From positions 7,381,333 through 7,445,332 of the forward strand of contig NC_133399.1 of assembly GCF_047511655.1 (NCBI RefSeq): DNA of 64,000 bases. Reading direction: 5' to 3'. A program made the position numbers and the translations under genes. This DNA comes from Castor canadensis (Eukaryota; Chordata; Mammalia; Rodentia; Castoridae). A model generated the notes under the pieces. It was not told the origin of the DNA, made no database searches, and was given only the letters and a program-made list of their open reading frames with translations. Below are positions 36,950-50,200 of this stretch, piece after piece (position 1 is the first letter of the stretch; every line of letters starts with the position of its first letter).

Positions 36950-38350
36950 AGCCATTATGAAGAACATCTAGAGGTTGTTCATAAAACTAAAGATAGGTCA
37001 CCCATCTGAAGTCATACTATCCTTGCCTGCAGATGATATGGCCATCTACATAAAATACCCAAAAGCCTCCAATAGATGACTCTTAGATCTGACATACACT
37101 TTTATCAAAATAGCAGCATAAAAAATCAGCCTATGTAAAACAGTAACTTTTCTCTACACCCACAGTTAATACATGGAAAAAAATGTCAAAAGAGCAATAC
37201 CACTCATCTGCAATAGCCTCAAAAATATCTAGGGATAAACTTAACCAAAGATGTTGAAGGCCTCCACCATAAAAAACTATAAAAAATTGTGCAGGATATT
37301 GGAAGGTATAAGGAGCTGACCTCCAGTGTTCTTAGATTGTCAGAATAAATATTATTAAAATAACAATACTATCAAATGCATTATAAAATTCAATGTAATC
37401 CTCATCAAAATTCCAATGACAGTCTACTCAGAAATTGAAAAAGAATTATCATTCATATGGAAACACAAAAGACTCCAGATAGCCAAAGCAATTCTGAAGT
37501 TTGCTTCAAACTATACTACCATCATAAAAACAAAGACAAGCAAGATACTGGCACAAAACAGTAGATCAGTGAAATAGAACATCTGTAAATAATCCCAAGC
37601 AAGTACTTCCACTGGACTTTTGATAATTGGAAAAAAATGGCTTTTTAAGCATTGCTGGGAAAATTGGGTATCCACATGTAGAAGATGGAAAAGATACTTC
37701 TAACTCTCCCACTGCAAAAAAATCAATTCAAAATGAATTAAAGGCCATAATTTAAAACCTAAAACTTGAAATGTACTATAAGAAATCATAGGAGAGGCAC
37801 TTTAAGCTATAGGCACAGGCAAGGAGTTTCTGAATAAAATCCCAATTTCTCCAAAAATAAAGGAAGAATTGACAAAATGTAACTCATTATATTAAAAAGC
37901 TTTTGTTTCATAAAGAAAACAGTAATCAGTGTGAAGAGACAAGTACAAAATGGGACAAAATTTTGCCAGATAATCATCAGACAAGGGATAAATATCCAGA
38001 ATATATAAGGAACTAAAAACCTTAAACAACAAAGTAACAAATAATTCAATTAATAAGTAAACTGAACAGTCTTCAAATGAAGTACAAATGGAAATAAATG
38101 TATAAATGTTCAACATTATTCACCATCATAAAATACAAAACTGCCTAGATGAAGGTTATGATAAGGAAAACAAATAACAACAAATGCCGTTGAGGTGCCT
38201 GGGGAAAATGAACTCTTATTATTCACTGCCGGTGGAAATGTATATTAGTCTGGTCACTGTGGAAATCTGTATGGAGCTTTCTGAAAAAAATAAAAATACA
38301 ACAACCCATGATCCATCCCTACCACTTCTGTTTTTATAGTCCAATGAATA
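36950..38350 (+). mobile_element. Old LINE-1 ORF2 3' half, plus strand
   Basis: It starts within the reverse transcriptase around the catalytic box (LPADDMAIYIKYPKAS; the family has FADDM) and continues through the ORF2 C-terminus (a 'tggaaatctgtatggagctttctg' block) to about 38350. It abuts an OR relic. Confidence 0.75.
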
Positions 38351-38399
38351 AAAGTTGACCCTGTATGCTGTGGACAGGCTGAGGGAGACAGTAGTATGG

Positions 38400-38700
38400 A
38401 TGGAGATACTATCTTAACATGTGGAATTTTCACAAGTCAATGTCTTGGACCTCTTCCCCTTGACATAAGCATGAAAACTCCACACTTTTTGTAGTCTTAC
38501 CTCTTCAGACTCCCACATCGATATACTGTCTTGTATTCTGTAACCATTTTTCAAATTGTTTCTCACATGCCTGTGATTGCCTTATATTATTCTAAGATTA
38601 CATCCTTTATCCAGAATATCTCATCAGCTGGGGACAATCTAAAGTCTTTCCCACTTGTGAGTCTCACCTACCCTACTGTTGATCTCTTTGTTAGTTGAAA
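38400..38700 (+). pseudogene. Olfactory receptor relic, ECL2 to TM6
   Basis: In one frame at about 38555-38690 the translation contains PVIALYYSKITSFIQNISSAGDNLKSFPTC, with ESHLPYC in the next frame. This matches the TM5-ICL3-TM6 segment [34 protein letters not shown]. Upstream, LPLDISMKTPHF resembles [13 protein letters not shown]. It is bounded on the left by the end of a LINE-1 (about 38350) and on the right by an LTR fossil (about 38705). It is the only subgroup 2-side relic on the plus strand. Confidence 0.65.
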
Positions 38701-38704
38701 CAGA

Positions 38705-39080
38705 CGGTGTTAGTCAGTTTCTCATTAATGTAAAGAATACCTGATACAACCAACTTATAAAGAAAGAGCTTTAGTTTGGCTTGCCATTTTGGAGGTTACA
38801 GACCATGATTATTTGTTTCCATTGTTTTGTTCCCCTGGAGAGATTGCACATCAGGAGTGATGGAGTGCACACAGTGGAGGAACACTGTTCAAGCCATGGG
38901 AAGGAAGTGAAAAAGGGACAGGAATATACTGACCTCCCAATGTTCCCTTTAAGTACACGGCTCCAGTGAGACAGATTAGGGATGACCCTCTCCCTGGGGA
39001 CTGGAGCAGGAGCTATGCATTGTCAGACTACTGTTAAATACTGTTAAAGCACTCCTAATGTTAATGACAAGTCTTTGCTA
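38705..39080 (-). mobile_element. Old MaLR-type LTR fossil
   Basis: Related in its first part to the LTRs of units A and B ('ggtgttagtcagtttctcattaatg', 'aacttataaagaaagagc'). It is diverged and broken, with no internal region seen. Confidence 0.5.
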
Positions 39081-40702
39081 TAATCATCCCTTTAGAGTTT
39101 GTTTCTATAAACAAGCTAGGATGTTGGGAGCTGGGAAAATTTGAGTCCATAATTAACAGCTGCAAGAGTCTTTCCTGTACCTAAACTGCCTTGAGCAAAG
39201 GACTCTCAGCAAAGTATCCAGCAGTACTTTTCTTATGAAAAATATGACTGCTTCCAATACTCCACAGACACCTTGAAGAAGCTATGGGACAAACACAGCT
39301 GCTTGTTGCCAAATGGAACCTCCAGCTTGTGAAGCCAACATTCCAGCCATGAAATGATCTCATAAAAATCCCCAAGGTACCATTACACTGATAATAGAGG
39401 CATTACATTTCAGGATGTGCTTTTAAGATGCTTTTGGGGCATCAACAGCTGACACATTAAGCAATACAAATATAACTGAGGGAAATCATATTAATTTGGT
39501 ACTTTGTATTTCTGTCATTGTCTCTGATAATAAGGGAATCACTCAAATATACTCTTTTTACACAAGTTTCTTTGATAGAACTCTATCTAAAGTAATTACA
39601 TGGAGATCACTTTCCAGATATAGGAATATTGATAGCTGTGCAGAAAATCTTATGATATAAAATCACATGACTGCATAAGATTTGAAGCTGTACAATGAAT
39701 TACACTTTCATTATAAAAATTGAAATTATTTCTAAGCACAAAGAATGATATTGGTGTTGTTATTCCCTCACCTGTCTAGTGGTTATGTGAAAATTAATAA
39801 TGGACAGGAGTTTTAATTTTGAACAATGGAAGGGTTCATTTTATTGGTAACACTAAAAGCTTTCAAGCAGAAAAACATTAGTCAGATTCAACAGTAATAA
39901 TTCAATTTAACAGTAAAATATAAAATATGCCATTCTATTGTTAAGGAATAAACCTCTTTACACATGACACTGAACTTCTGTAATTCAATGACTATATTTA
40001 CAATGTGATAAACAAATATATTGAGAAGAAATACAAAATTGAAAAATGGACATTGGTCCCATCATATTTTAGTTCATTTCTGTTTATGGGAATCAATTAA
40101 CCTGTTCACTATTTCCAAATTGTCGGTGTATATAGACTTCATTTGGAGACATGAATTACATAATCATCTTTTGACATTGGTTATGATACTGTGGAAACTA
40201 TGCTGAAAAAGAAAACACAATTCTGTCAATGAGAAGAAAAACCATAACAACACAAGTTTGCTAAAATCTGCATGAACAGAAGTTAGATAGTGATGCATGA
40301 AGGATTGATGTTCCCAGAAATGAAAATAATGGCCCAATAATGTCCTCTACTAAAAACTTATGTAATTGGACTTTGTTATCAAGTGTACTTTTATTCCCAT
40401 AGGTGGAGAGCAAACCATGAATATGTTTCATAGAAATGAAAAGAATAAACCAATCTCTTCTACAGCATTTGAAAGAAATGTTATTCAAAAATTCTTATTG
40501 CACAAAGAGATAAATGGGAATTTCTTAGATTTCTAATACAAGTTTCAAAATGAATAATTATGAAGCAAATAAAGGGGAGCTTTTTAAATGCCAGAGAGAG
40601 AAAAAAGCTTAAAGGGGGATTAGACATATCAGCAAATAAATAGGAGCAAGCTCTACTTCCAAATTTGATTTAAAAAATCAAACCAATTTGTTGCCCTTAG
40701 GA
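39081..40702 (-). other. 3' flank of intact minus-strand OR (unit G)
   Basis: No gene. From about 39430 it is collinear with unit H (51060 onward). A minus-strand AATAAA at 40390-40395 lies about 310 bp past the stop of the OR and is a possible polyadenylation signal. The ORF at 40021-40206 is not preserved in H. Confidence 0.55.
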
Positions 40703-41683
40703 TCAGTCATAGAATAAACAGCAATTCCTTATGCTCAGGATATTGAGTGACTTAGTAATTTCTTTCTCAAGAAATGTTTTCAGAGCCCTGTTGATGTCTT
40801 TGTTCCTTAAACTGTAGATGAAGGGATTCAGCATGGGGGTGACCACACTGTACATCACCGAGGCCATTGCTGTTGAGTGAGAGTTTGGGGTCACAATAGA
40901 ACTGAGGTACACGCCTACAATAGTACAGTAAAATAAGGAGACAATTGAGAGGTGAGACGCACAGGTGGAAAATGCTTTGTACTTCCCCTGAGCTGATGAA
41001 ATTGCATGAATGGAGGAAACTATCTTGGAGTAAGAGTAAAGGATACCAATCAGGGGACCACCACCAAGCAAGGCAACTGCAAAATCCATCACCATATTAT
41101 TAAGAAAAGTGTTCGAACAGGCTAAGTGAACCAACTGATTAAGTTCACAGAAGAAATCTCTAACCTCCACATCTGTGCAGAAGGACAACCGCACAACCAT
41201 GAGGCTGTGTAACAAGGAATTCAGGGCACTTGTGATCCAGGACAGCAACAGCAACAACCCACAGAGATGGGGCTTCATTATGACAGTGTAGCGCAAGGGG
41301 TGACAGATGGCCACAAAGCGGTCATAGGCCATAACAGCCAGGAGGAAGTTGTCCAACCCTACAAAAAACGCGAAAAAGTAAGTCTGAGTGATGCAGCCTT
41401 CATATGTTATTGCCTTGCTCTTTGTCTGTAGGTTCAACAGCATCTTTGGGATGGTGGTGGAGGTGAAGCAGATGTCCACAAAAGATAAGTTGGAGAGGAA
41501 GAAGTACATGGGTGTGTGCAGGTGGGGATCTGAGATTGTGACCACAATGATGAGCAAGTTCCCAAGCACAGTGATCAGGTACATGGACAGGAACAGACCA
41601 AACACGAGTGGCTGCAGTTTCGGATTTTCTAAAAAGCCTATAAGATGAAATACTGAAAATTTGGTATAATTTTTGGGTTCCAT
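40703..41683 (-). CDS. Intact olfactory receptor, family 7-like (326 aa)
   Basis: This is a second complete single-exon odorant receptor GPCR. It carries sequon N5-Y-T, GN at 41-42, [13 protein letters not shown] (58-70), Cys97, [15 protein letters not shown] (118-132) with Arg122 kept, ECL2 cysteines 169, 179 and 189, [10 protein letters not shown] (236-245) and [12 protein letters not shown] (283-294). The sequence resembles human OR7A proteins through TM2-TM7. ECL2 reads 'EVRDFFCE' where the family usually has 'EIPHFFCE', which could alter the binding pocket or simply be drift. The tail runs about 15 residues longer than most family 7 members and ends NCCLFYD. The start follows a splice acceptor on the minus strand (AG complement at 41697-41698, 14 nt upstream of the ATG). 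The nearest paralogues are the pseudogenes at 35599 and 54941 (subgroup 2), and about 14 kb of flank is shared with the latter. Confidence 0.95.
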   Translation of the reverse strand: MEPKNYTKFSVFHLIGFLENPKLQPLVFGLFLSMYLITVLGNLLIIVVTISDPHLHTPMYFFLSNLSFVDICFTSTTIPKMLLNLQTKSKAITYEGCITQTYFFAFFVGLDNFLLAVMAYDRFVAICHPLRYTVIMKPHLCGLLLLLSWITSALNSLLHSLMVVRLSFCTDVEVRDFFCELNQLVHLACSNTFLNNMVMDFAVALLGGGPLIGILYSYSKIVSSIHAISSAQGKYKAFSTCASHLSIVSLFYCTIVGVYLSSIVTPNSHSTAMASVMYSVVTPMLNPFIYSLRNKDINRALKTFLEKEITKSLNILSIRNCCLFYD

Positions 41684-41712
41684 GTACTGAAAGTGCCTAT
41701 GAAAACAAAAAT
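41684..41712 (-). promoter_or_regulatory. Splice acceptor and 5' end of OR coding exon
   Basis: Read on the minus strand, a T-rich tract ends TTTTGTTTTCATAG, then 13 nt of leader and the ATG at 41683. The spacing matches that of the plus-strand intact gene, which supports a coding exon preceded by an intron. Confidence 0.65.
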
Positions 41713-41828
41713 AACATGGTTATTTTGGTACTAGGACTTGATTTACACGTACCATTTGCTGTGCTTGAATGCAAATTCCCTTCCATTTCTCTATTTTTAT
41801 CTCAATATACTGAATAGTGTACAGGGTT

Positions 41829-42036
41829 TTTTTTCTGGTATTGGGATTTGAACTCAGGGCCTCATGCTTGCTAGGCAGACACTTGATCTACTTTGCCAGT
41901 AAGCCCTTTTCTGTGCTGGGTATTTTTGAGCTAGGGTCTCATGAACTATTTGCCCATGTTGGCTTTGAAACTTGATCTTCCTAATATCTGACTTCTGTGT
42001 AGTTAGAATTATAGGCAGGAGTCACTGTGGCCAAAC
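41829..42036 (-). mobile_element. Composite SINE, B1-dID type, minus strand
   Basis: The reverse orientation shows the ID part first (TTGAACTCAGGGCCTCATGC, 'ttgctaggcagacac') and then the B1 part ('gctagggtctcatgaactatttg...ttataggcaggagtcac'). It lies 130 bp upstream of the intact OR exon and is absent from the same place in unit H, so it is younger than that duplication. Confidence 0.8.
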
Positions 42037-44099
42037 TATTCTGCACTTTTAATGAGAATGTCTTTTATGCACTAGAGGAATGTAAATTGAGTTCTAGTCA
42101 TGTTTCTGCCACTGTCTAGGCAAGCAATTTAGTGGTGAGAAAGAAAAGTCCTATAATCTAATTAAGGATGAAGAATATATGTAGATTATAAATACAATGT
42201 ATATATTTATTAAAATATCACATTGATCACATAAATTTGTAGACTTTTTATGTCCTTTGAAAGCAAAAGAAAAAGATTAAGCAAATATCAGATGGCCCTA
42301 ATTGTAAGGAAGAAAAATTAAGCAAGTACAAAGAAAGTGAATGGATGTGCTTTTTATGGGGTTTAGGTAAGACAGGTAAATAACAAGGCTGGAAGCACAA
42401 AGTTATTAAAGAAATTTGTGCTTGACCCAAAGCATGAGCAGTGTAAGGGCCTTGAGGATGGAGCTGTTTCAGATACAAAGTTCAGAACAAAGCAATGATG
42501 GTACTCAGCAAGAAGGAGATGAGGGAGAGATCCTGTCTGAGAATGTGTAGGCAGAATGTGCTACTGCAGACACGGGAAGATTGTCAAGATGCAGAGTCCT
42601 ATGCTTCTGTACTTTAATATGACTCATTAGGGAATAATCTATAAACAGATAACTGCACAGATGTAATGTGTGAAATCTGTTGATTTATACATTCATAATT
42701 CCTGACTATACCATCATCACAATTGATGTCTCAGAATGTCTTGTGTTTTATCTTTTGTTCTATTGTTTTTTTCTGGGGTAAGCACACGTAATCTGAGATG
42801 CATTCTTCTAGTAAATTTTGAAATTAAAAACAGTATTGTAAAGAATGTGTCCAGAGATTTTTCAGCATACACAATAGTGTCTTTACACCCATTAGCAAAT
42901 AACTCCACATTTTCCTTTTTCCACTCCTGACTCCACCACTCTATCCTGTGTGCCTGTAATTTTGACTACATCTGATATCTCATGTACATGTAATCTTGCA
43001 GTTCTTTGATTTCAAAGACATTATGTGGATCAGGGTATATCCCTCATTGTTTCCTTCTTTGTCCAGGATTGAAATGTATTTATTGTAAAAGTTACAATTG
43101 GTTAGACAGGAACTCTTAGAAAATTACATTCCAGTGTCCCTGGTGGACATGTATGCTAATATCTTGAACAAAATACTTGCAAAGTAGAATCAACACTGGA
43201 TTAAGAGGTGATTCTAAGCCTGAAATAGAGAAACTCCAGGACTCTAGCTCTGAGTATTGCTCATTCTATAATAATCCGAGTAAAATTATGTGCTTGTTCT
43301 GAAAATCTATGCATTTACTTCATAGGATTCTTCCTTCTGGTGGCTAGGCCATGTCAATTTATTTATTTTCTAACTTACTTATTGTAATATAAAATAAATT
43401 GATCAGACATTTTAACTGTTCATTTTTGTTTTCTCCAAACTGAAAAAAATTGGAAATGTCAAAACATTAAGAAATTTAGGTTTGTACAATAAACAAGATG
43501 ATAAGATAATTAAATATATTCAAATTAACTGTAATGAATGACATTGAATTAAGATCTAAAATATATTTTCAACAGATGGTTCTAAAATAACAATAAATTG
43601 ATACCATTTATATGAGTCTGTAATTCAAGATAGCAATCAAGAAAATAACAAAATGATATATTTATAAGCACCGTGAGAGGAAAAACTACCCAAATTTATT
43701 TAATCCTACATAAATATAACTGGAATCAAATGTGCTTTTGATACCAGACACAATGGCAAAAATATTGAAAATAACTGTCAACTATGATTAAAATATTCTG
43801 GGAGCCTCTTTTATGAGTTCTTCCCACACCTGTGATGTAGGGCACTAAAAGAATCATCTCAGTCATCCCTTCCTTACAGTAATGCTATGGTGCCAATCAT
43901 TTATACTCATCACAGAGAAAGGACATCTCTTTAAATATGGTGAAGATTCTATGTATACAAATTACCTTTCAAAAGAAGGTTGGTGATTGCTGGTTTAAGG
44001 CAAAAGCATATGTTCCCCAGATCGCAGGTGATTAGGGCTATTTATGAAAAGGAGGTTAAGTGGACCAAAGTAAATTATACCCACAGTGGGCATATATTG

Positions 44100-44420
44100 A
44101 GAAACCCCTTTGAACATCACCTCAAATATTAATAATGAAATACAGGACTGAAAATAGACACAGTGTGTTTTTGGGGGGGACTAGTGGGAGGGAGAGGGGG
44201 AATGGAGATTAAGGTGATGTTATACAGTGAATGGACTTCTTATACCTAAATGAAACAGAACAAAGAAACCTCTTGCAATTGCTGTAAGTAGGCCAGGGAG
44301 GGGGTTGGCAGGAGACAGACAGTGGAGTTGATGTAACTAATGTTCAGTTTAAATCTAACTGGAAATGGTGCTATGAATCCCCCCATGTATAATGAATATA
44401 TCCTAATGAAATAAAAAATT
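44100..44420 (+). mobile_element. LINE-1 3' UTR-like segment
   Basis: A purine-rich stretch (GGGGGGGACTAGTGGGAGGG, then 'gatgttatacagtgaatggac') ends in a degenerate AATGAAATAAAAAATT tail. It resembles LINE-1 3' ends. Confidence 0.45.
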
Positions 44421-45289
44421 AAAAATCTACAAAAGATCATAATGAAAGGCAATGTATAAATAAAAATAAATATTAAATGAGATGGTAAAGGAATACAAGG
44501 AATTGATTGTTACTAGTAATGCAGAGAGAATTAAATCTTCCCATTCTTCCTTTGAAAAATGAAATAAAAATTTAAATGCCCCCAATTCCCATAAAAGCAA
44601 AGAAATCATAGTAATATTGTGGAATGCACAGAGAAAGATATGGTCTAACAAATGCAAAAATATATTTAGCCTCAACAACAATGGAAGAATTGCAAGATAA
44701 ATCTCTTGAGTTTTCCACTTTACCTATCAAATAAAGACTATTTTGTGCTTGTCAATCCCCAGCATGAGAGAAGACACTGTGAAATGTATCTCTCACTAAT
44801 CTGGTCTTTGTAGAAACAGGAAAGCAGACTCAAACACCCTACTAAATTAAAAAGTAAGGAAAAATGTCCTCCCTTCACTGCACATCCTTGAAAACGTACG
44901 TGCAATTTTTCCACCTCCCTAATTGCAAACATGCTTGGACACATGAATTTTATAAGAAATATCTTATACTATCCCTTCTTCATTCAGTCTCATCAAATTA
45001 GGCTTCCATTCCCTTCAGATAATCATCAAGATTTAAAAGGTGCATATCTATATATAATGTTGAGTAAATTACCAATTAATTACAGAAGTAAACAAACACA
45101 TACAGTTATCTCTCAGCTCTGGGCTAGGCTGGCTTGGTACTTAGGTGACACAGTGTAAATTTTGTCAGGTTCCACTCTTGATGACCCTTTCCCATAGTAC
45201 ATACCAGGATCTCAGACTCAACTAAATGGGTCTATGAAAATAAAGTCTGGGTCTGGAAGTCTTGATTCCTCCTTGAATGGTTATGATGG

Positions 45290-45485
45290 ATATTGAAATA
45301 TGGTATAGACAGATGGCAGGAGGAAGTGATGCATTGTGCCCTACCCAGACATAGACACCTAAAGGAACCACCAGGCCCTATCTACTTCAGGAGTGTACCC
45401 TCTGAGGAACAACAGCAGAGGATGAATTTATACCCCCCTATGTACTCATTAATCACATCTCCTCGTTACTTCAGCCTCTGATTCA
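45290..45485 (-). promoter_or_regulatory. Candidate promoter island upstream of intact minus-strand OR
   Basis: About 3.75 kb upstream of the OR at 40703-41683 lies a block conserved with 59160-59430 in unit H. On the minus strand it contains a TATA-like TATAAATT (45425-45432). About 13-25 nt farther upstream is a TTAATGA-type homeodomain core (45445-45457). The distance and the element types fit known OR promoters (homeodomain and O/E sites), but I see no full-consensus O/E site. Promoter function is inferred. Confidence 0.3.
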
Positions 45486-46129
45486 TTGATTTCCCTGAGG
45501 GCTATTGGTCTGAGCAGAAAGGAAAGTTTTCTGCTCAACCTACGTTCTCAAGAGACAAGATTAGAAATCAGGTGAATCCAGTTGTTTTCACTCCATTGCC
45601 CAACTTCTTCTGACTTGTTGGTCCAGTCTCTTCAGCACTTTTGCCCAGTTGTAAGTTCCACTTCTTTCCAAAATCTGAGTCTCCTGAATTTGCCTGATTT
45701 GTAGTGAGAACACAGCCCTTAATAACTCATGAAATTACTTTTCTCACTTCATCAAGAGGGATATCTTTGTTCATTTGTAATGTAATCATGAATCATTAAA
45801 AGAACCCTGTCTTTTTAGCTCAATTTGCAAAACATGGAGGAGATTTGGATGACAACACATCATTATAATTGTCAATTATATTTTAATGTCTTAAACATTT
45901 GATTCTTAAGGGTTATATTTAAATTTTTTTATCCACTATAAAATTAACTCAGAAACTTTCAAGAATTAAATATTTTCATTTCCATACATATGTTAAATGT
46001 CAGTACCATTCAGTATTCATTTTTTCATTTGGAGAACTGAGTCTCAGGCTCAGTGATCTGCCAACAGTTATGAACTAAGTAAGGAAGAGCTTTTCTTGGA
46101 AATCTATCAACATGTTCCTATTGCCATAC

Positions 46130-46440
46130 TCAAGGTCAGTGGTCCTCCAGTACAGGAGGACAGGCAGCCAGCAGACACCTAGCAATGTCAGCAGACAACT
46201 CTAGATGCTGCAACTGGGGAGTTGGTGCTGTTGCTAACGGGTTGACACCAAAGAAGCTGCTCAGCATTCTAAGATGCACAGCACAGTTCACCAGAAAGCG
46301 TCATCTAGCACGAATATCACCAATGAAGACTCTGAGAAGCTCTACTGCAGTTCAGAACCTCTCCTCCTTCCATGTGACTGTGGAGCCCTGGGGATCTTGT
46401 TCAAATGCAGATTATAATTTTGCACATCTAGGTTGACTCA
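46130..46440. mobile_element. Old hAT-type nonautonomous DNA transposon (MER20-like)
   Basis: The order 'ggtcagtggtcctcca...cagacacctagcaatgtc...gctgctcagcattctaagatgcacagcacag' follows the MER20-like consensus as I remember it. The paralogous copy is at 60100-60370. Confidence 0.45.
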
Positions 46441-47261
46441 CAAATTTTTCATTTGTGATATGGTCAGTTGATATTGAGTTTGCCTGTCTGAGTTTGTGGA
46501 CAACTCATTTTTTCTTTAACAGATAAATTTCTATTTGTGCTTTGTAGCCTAATGTTTTGAAGTTCAAATACATTGTGAAATAACTAAGTTATCTCATTAA
46601 CATGTTCACTACCTCACATTAGCATTTCAATAATGACAATGCTTAATATCTACTCCTGATGTGAATTCTTATGAAGAATACAAGACATAGGTAGCTACAG
46701 TCTCCATATTTACAGTAGATCTCTTGATCTTACTCCTCACACAAAACTGTCATTTTTGGTTGAGGGACCAAGATCTCCAACAGCCTTCCACAACCACTCT
46801 CAGTCCCTCATAACCATCACTCTAGTCCTATAAGAAGTCAACATTTTTAGATTCTAGATGTGAATGAGATCTGTGGCATTTGTCTTTCTCTTCTTTTCAT
46901 GTGTCACAATGACTTCCAGTTATATCTCTATTGTCCCAAATGACAACAGAGTTGTTATTAGGTTCATGGCTGAATCCTAACCCACTGTTAGATGCACCAC
47001 AGAAACCATTCATCCAGTGACCAACATGTAGGTGGATTCCATGTCTTGATGACTTTGAAGAATGATGAAATGAAATAAATAAATAAGTTAGTACAAGGGA
47101 AGATTAGTGTTGGTTATATGCATATTATGTAAATACTTCATTTTATGTAATAGACATCTGTATTTGTGGCTTGTGGTATATCTTAGGGTGAAGGGTCCTG
47201 AAAACGTAGTGAATAACGGTGGAGTTGAATCACCAAGGAATGTGGGAGACATCCCATTCGT

Positions 47262-50200
47262 GGCTTACTTTTTTTTTCTTTTATTTTATTATTTTTACAT
47301 TTACTTACATGTGTATACATTGCTTGGACCACCTACCCCCCCAACTTCCATGCAGAACCTATTCCACCCTCTTCTTTTCTGATTTTGTTGAAGAGAAAAT
47401 ATAGGCGATAATAAGAAAAACATAGCATTTTTGCTAGTTTGAGGTAAACATGGCTATACAGAGAGGTTCGTGGCATTGCTTCCATGTACTTGTGTATTGA
47501 AACCTACATTGGTTCATCTCTGCAATACCTCCTCACTACTTCCTGGTCCTCTTCCCATAGTAGCCTCTGCCAGTTTCAGAATGCTTTATTCGCTCCTCTG
47601 CATTAAACATATCAACCACATTCAAGTTTTAGGTTTCCTTCCCTTTCCCTATTCCTCCCATGCACATTCTATCCTTAGTGTGTGACCCATGTTCAATAAA
47701 ATTACTGCATTTGTTTTAGGTCTATAAACTGAATATGAGGGAGAACATGTGAATTTTGGCCTTCTGTGCCTGGCTAACTCCACTTAAAATTATGTTCTCC
47801 AGTTCCATCCATTTACTTGCAAATGACAACATTTCATTCTTCTTTGTGGTTTAGTAAAATTCCACTTTGTGTAAATACCACATTTCCTTAATCCATTCAT
47901 TGGTAGCAGGGCAGCTTGGCTGTTTCTATAGCTTGGCTATTGTGAATAGTGCTACAATAAACATGGGTGTGCAGGTGCCTTTGTAATAACCTGAGTTGCG
48001 TTCCTTCAGGTATCCCTAGGAGTGGTATTGCTGGATCATATGGCAGAACTATGTTTAATTTTTTGAGAAGCCTCCATATTATTTTGCAAAGTGTTTGTAC
48101 TAGTTTACATTCCCACCAGCAGTGTATGAAGGTTCCTTTTCCCCCGTATCCTAGCCAACACCTGTTTTAGTGTTGTTTTTGATGCTAGCTATTCTAACAG
48201 GGATAAGGTGGAATCTTAGTGTGGTTTTGATTTACATTATCTTTATAGCCAGGAATGGTGAGCATTTTTTCATGTGCTTTTTGGCCATTTGAACTTCTTC
48301 CTTTGAAAAATTCTGTTTAGTTCAGTTGACCAATTCTTCATTGGTTCCTCAATGTTTGTTGAGTTTAGTTTTTTGAGCTCCCTGTATATATCAGTCCTTT
48401 GCCTGATGTATAGCTAGCAAGTATTTTCTCACATTCTGTGGTTGGGCACTTCAATTTACTACTATTTATTTTGTTGTCCAGAAGCTTTTTAATTTCATGT
48501 AATCACATCTGTGCATCAGTTTCTCTTAGTTGCTGAGCTGGTGGAGTTCTACAGAGGAAGTCATTGCCTATACCTATTGTTTCCAGGGTATTCCTTGCTC
48601 TTTAATGTACTAATTGCAAGCTTTCAGCTCTAATATTAAGGTCCTTAATCCACTTTGAGTTGATACTAGTTCAAGGTGACAGGTATGGACCTAGTTTCAG
48701 TTTTCTGCAAGCAGAAAGCCATTTTTCCCAGCAACATTTGTTGAAGAAACTGTCTTTTCTCCATTGTATGTTTTTGGCAACTTTATCAAAAATAAGGAGA
48801 ACATAGTTGTGTAGATTCATATCTGAGTCCTCTATTCTGTTTACTGGTCTTCATATCTGTTTTTGTGCCACTACCATACTGTTTTTATTTCTATGCCTCT
48901 GTAGTATAGTTTGAAGTGTACTACAAACTTTTGTGTAGGTATTGTGATACCCACACCATTGCTCTTTTTGCTGAGTATTGCCTTACATATTCTCTGTCTC
49001 TTGTGTTTCCAAATGGACTTCAGTGTAGATTTTTCTGTGATGAATGTCATTGGGATTTCGATGGCAATTATGTTGAATATGTAGAAGGCTTTTGGTAGTA
49101 TAGCAAGTTTTACTGTGTTTAATCTGCCAAACCATAAACATAGGAGATCTTTCCATCTTCTGTAGTCTTCTTGATCTCTTTCTTCAGTTGTTTATAGTTC
49201 TTCTTTTAGAGGTCATTTACATCCTTTGTTAGGTTTATTCCTAGGTAGTCAGGATTTTTTTGAGGCTATTGTAAATGCATTTGTTTTCCTATATATATTC
49301 TTTCTCAATTTGTTCACTGTTCCTATATAGAAAGGCTACTGATTTCTGTAAGTAGATTTTGTATCCTGCTACATTGTTGACACTGTTTATGGTGTCTAGG
49401 AGTTTTGGGATATAGTTTTTTGGGTCTTTGAGATATAGGATCATGTCATCTGCAAATAGAGGTACTTTGATTATTTCTTTACCTACTTGTAATCCTTTTA
49501 TTTCATCTTTTTTTCTGGCTAGGAATTTCAGGACTATGTTAAATAAGAGTGGGTAGAGTGGGTATCTGTACCTTGTTCCTGACTTTAGGGGAAATGTTTT
49601 CAGTTTTTCCTCATTAAATATTCTGTTGGCTATAGGTTTGTAATATATAGCTTTTATAATATTGAGGTATCTTCCTTCTACCCCCAGTTCATTTCTGACT
49701 AAAATGAGAAGGGAAAGATCAAAATTAGCAAATTCAAAATTGAACAAGGATAGATAACAACAAACACTAAGGAAATCCAGGGAATCATCACAGACTACTT
49801 TAAGAACATATATTCCAATAAATTGGAAAATCTTGAAGAACTGGACAAATTTCCATTTATGTATGACCACGAAAAACTGAATAGAGGGGATATTAACCAC
49901 CTGAATAGATCGATACATATAATGAAATTGAAGCAGCAGTAGACTCTCCCAAAAAAGAAAAGTACAGGACCTGATGGATTCTATGCTGAATTCTACCATA
50001 CCTTCAAATAAGAACTTATACCACCACTCCTTAAACCTTTCCGTGAACCAAAAAGTGAAGAAACATGCCTAACTCATTCTATGAAGCCAGCATTATACTC
50101 ATCCCAAACTAGACAAGGAAACATCCAAAAAGTACTACAGGCTAATTTCTTTAATGAACATTGATGCAAAAATCCTCAATAAAATAATAACAAATCAAAT

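Larger units (their letters stand above)
42040..47261 (-). other. Upstream flank of intact OR, unit G
   Basis: No host coding gene. It is collinear with unit H (42700-43030 with 56870-57190; 43200-44000 with 57370-58180; 45105-45480 with 59045-59430; 46130-46440 with 60100-60370). A short ORF2-like LINE-1 scrap at about 43120-43195 is shared with 57285-57370 and 62285-62357. Confidence 0.7.

Noticed and set aside
33600-38350. Reading the LINE-1 pieces at 33600-35350 and 36950-38350 as one element split by the OR pseudogene
   Set aside because: The first piece already contains its own 3' end (35090-35330), so they are two separate insertions in the same orientation.
49289-49999. 236-codon minus-strand ORF that could look like a host gene
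   Set aside because: Its C-terminal two thirds is LINE-1 reverse transcriptase (FPLKSGTRYRYPLYPLLFNIVL, FADDM) and its N-terminus is antisense read-through of the inverted 5' arm.
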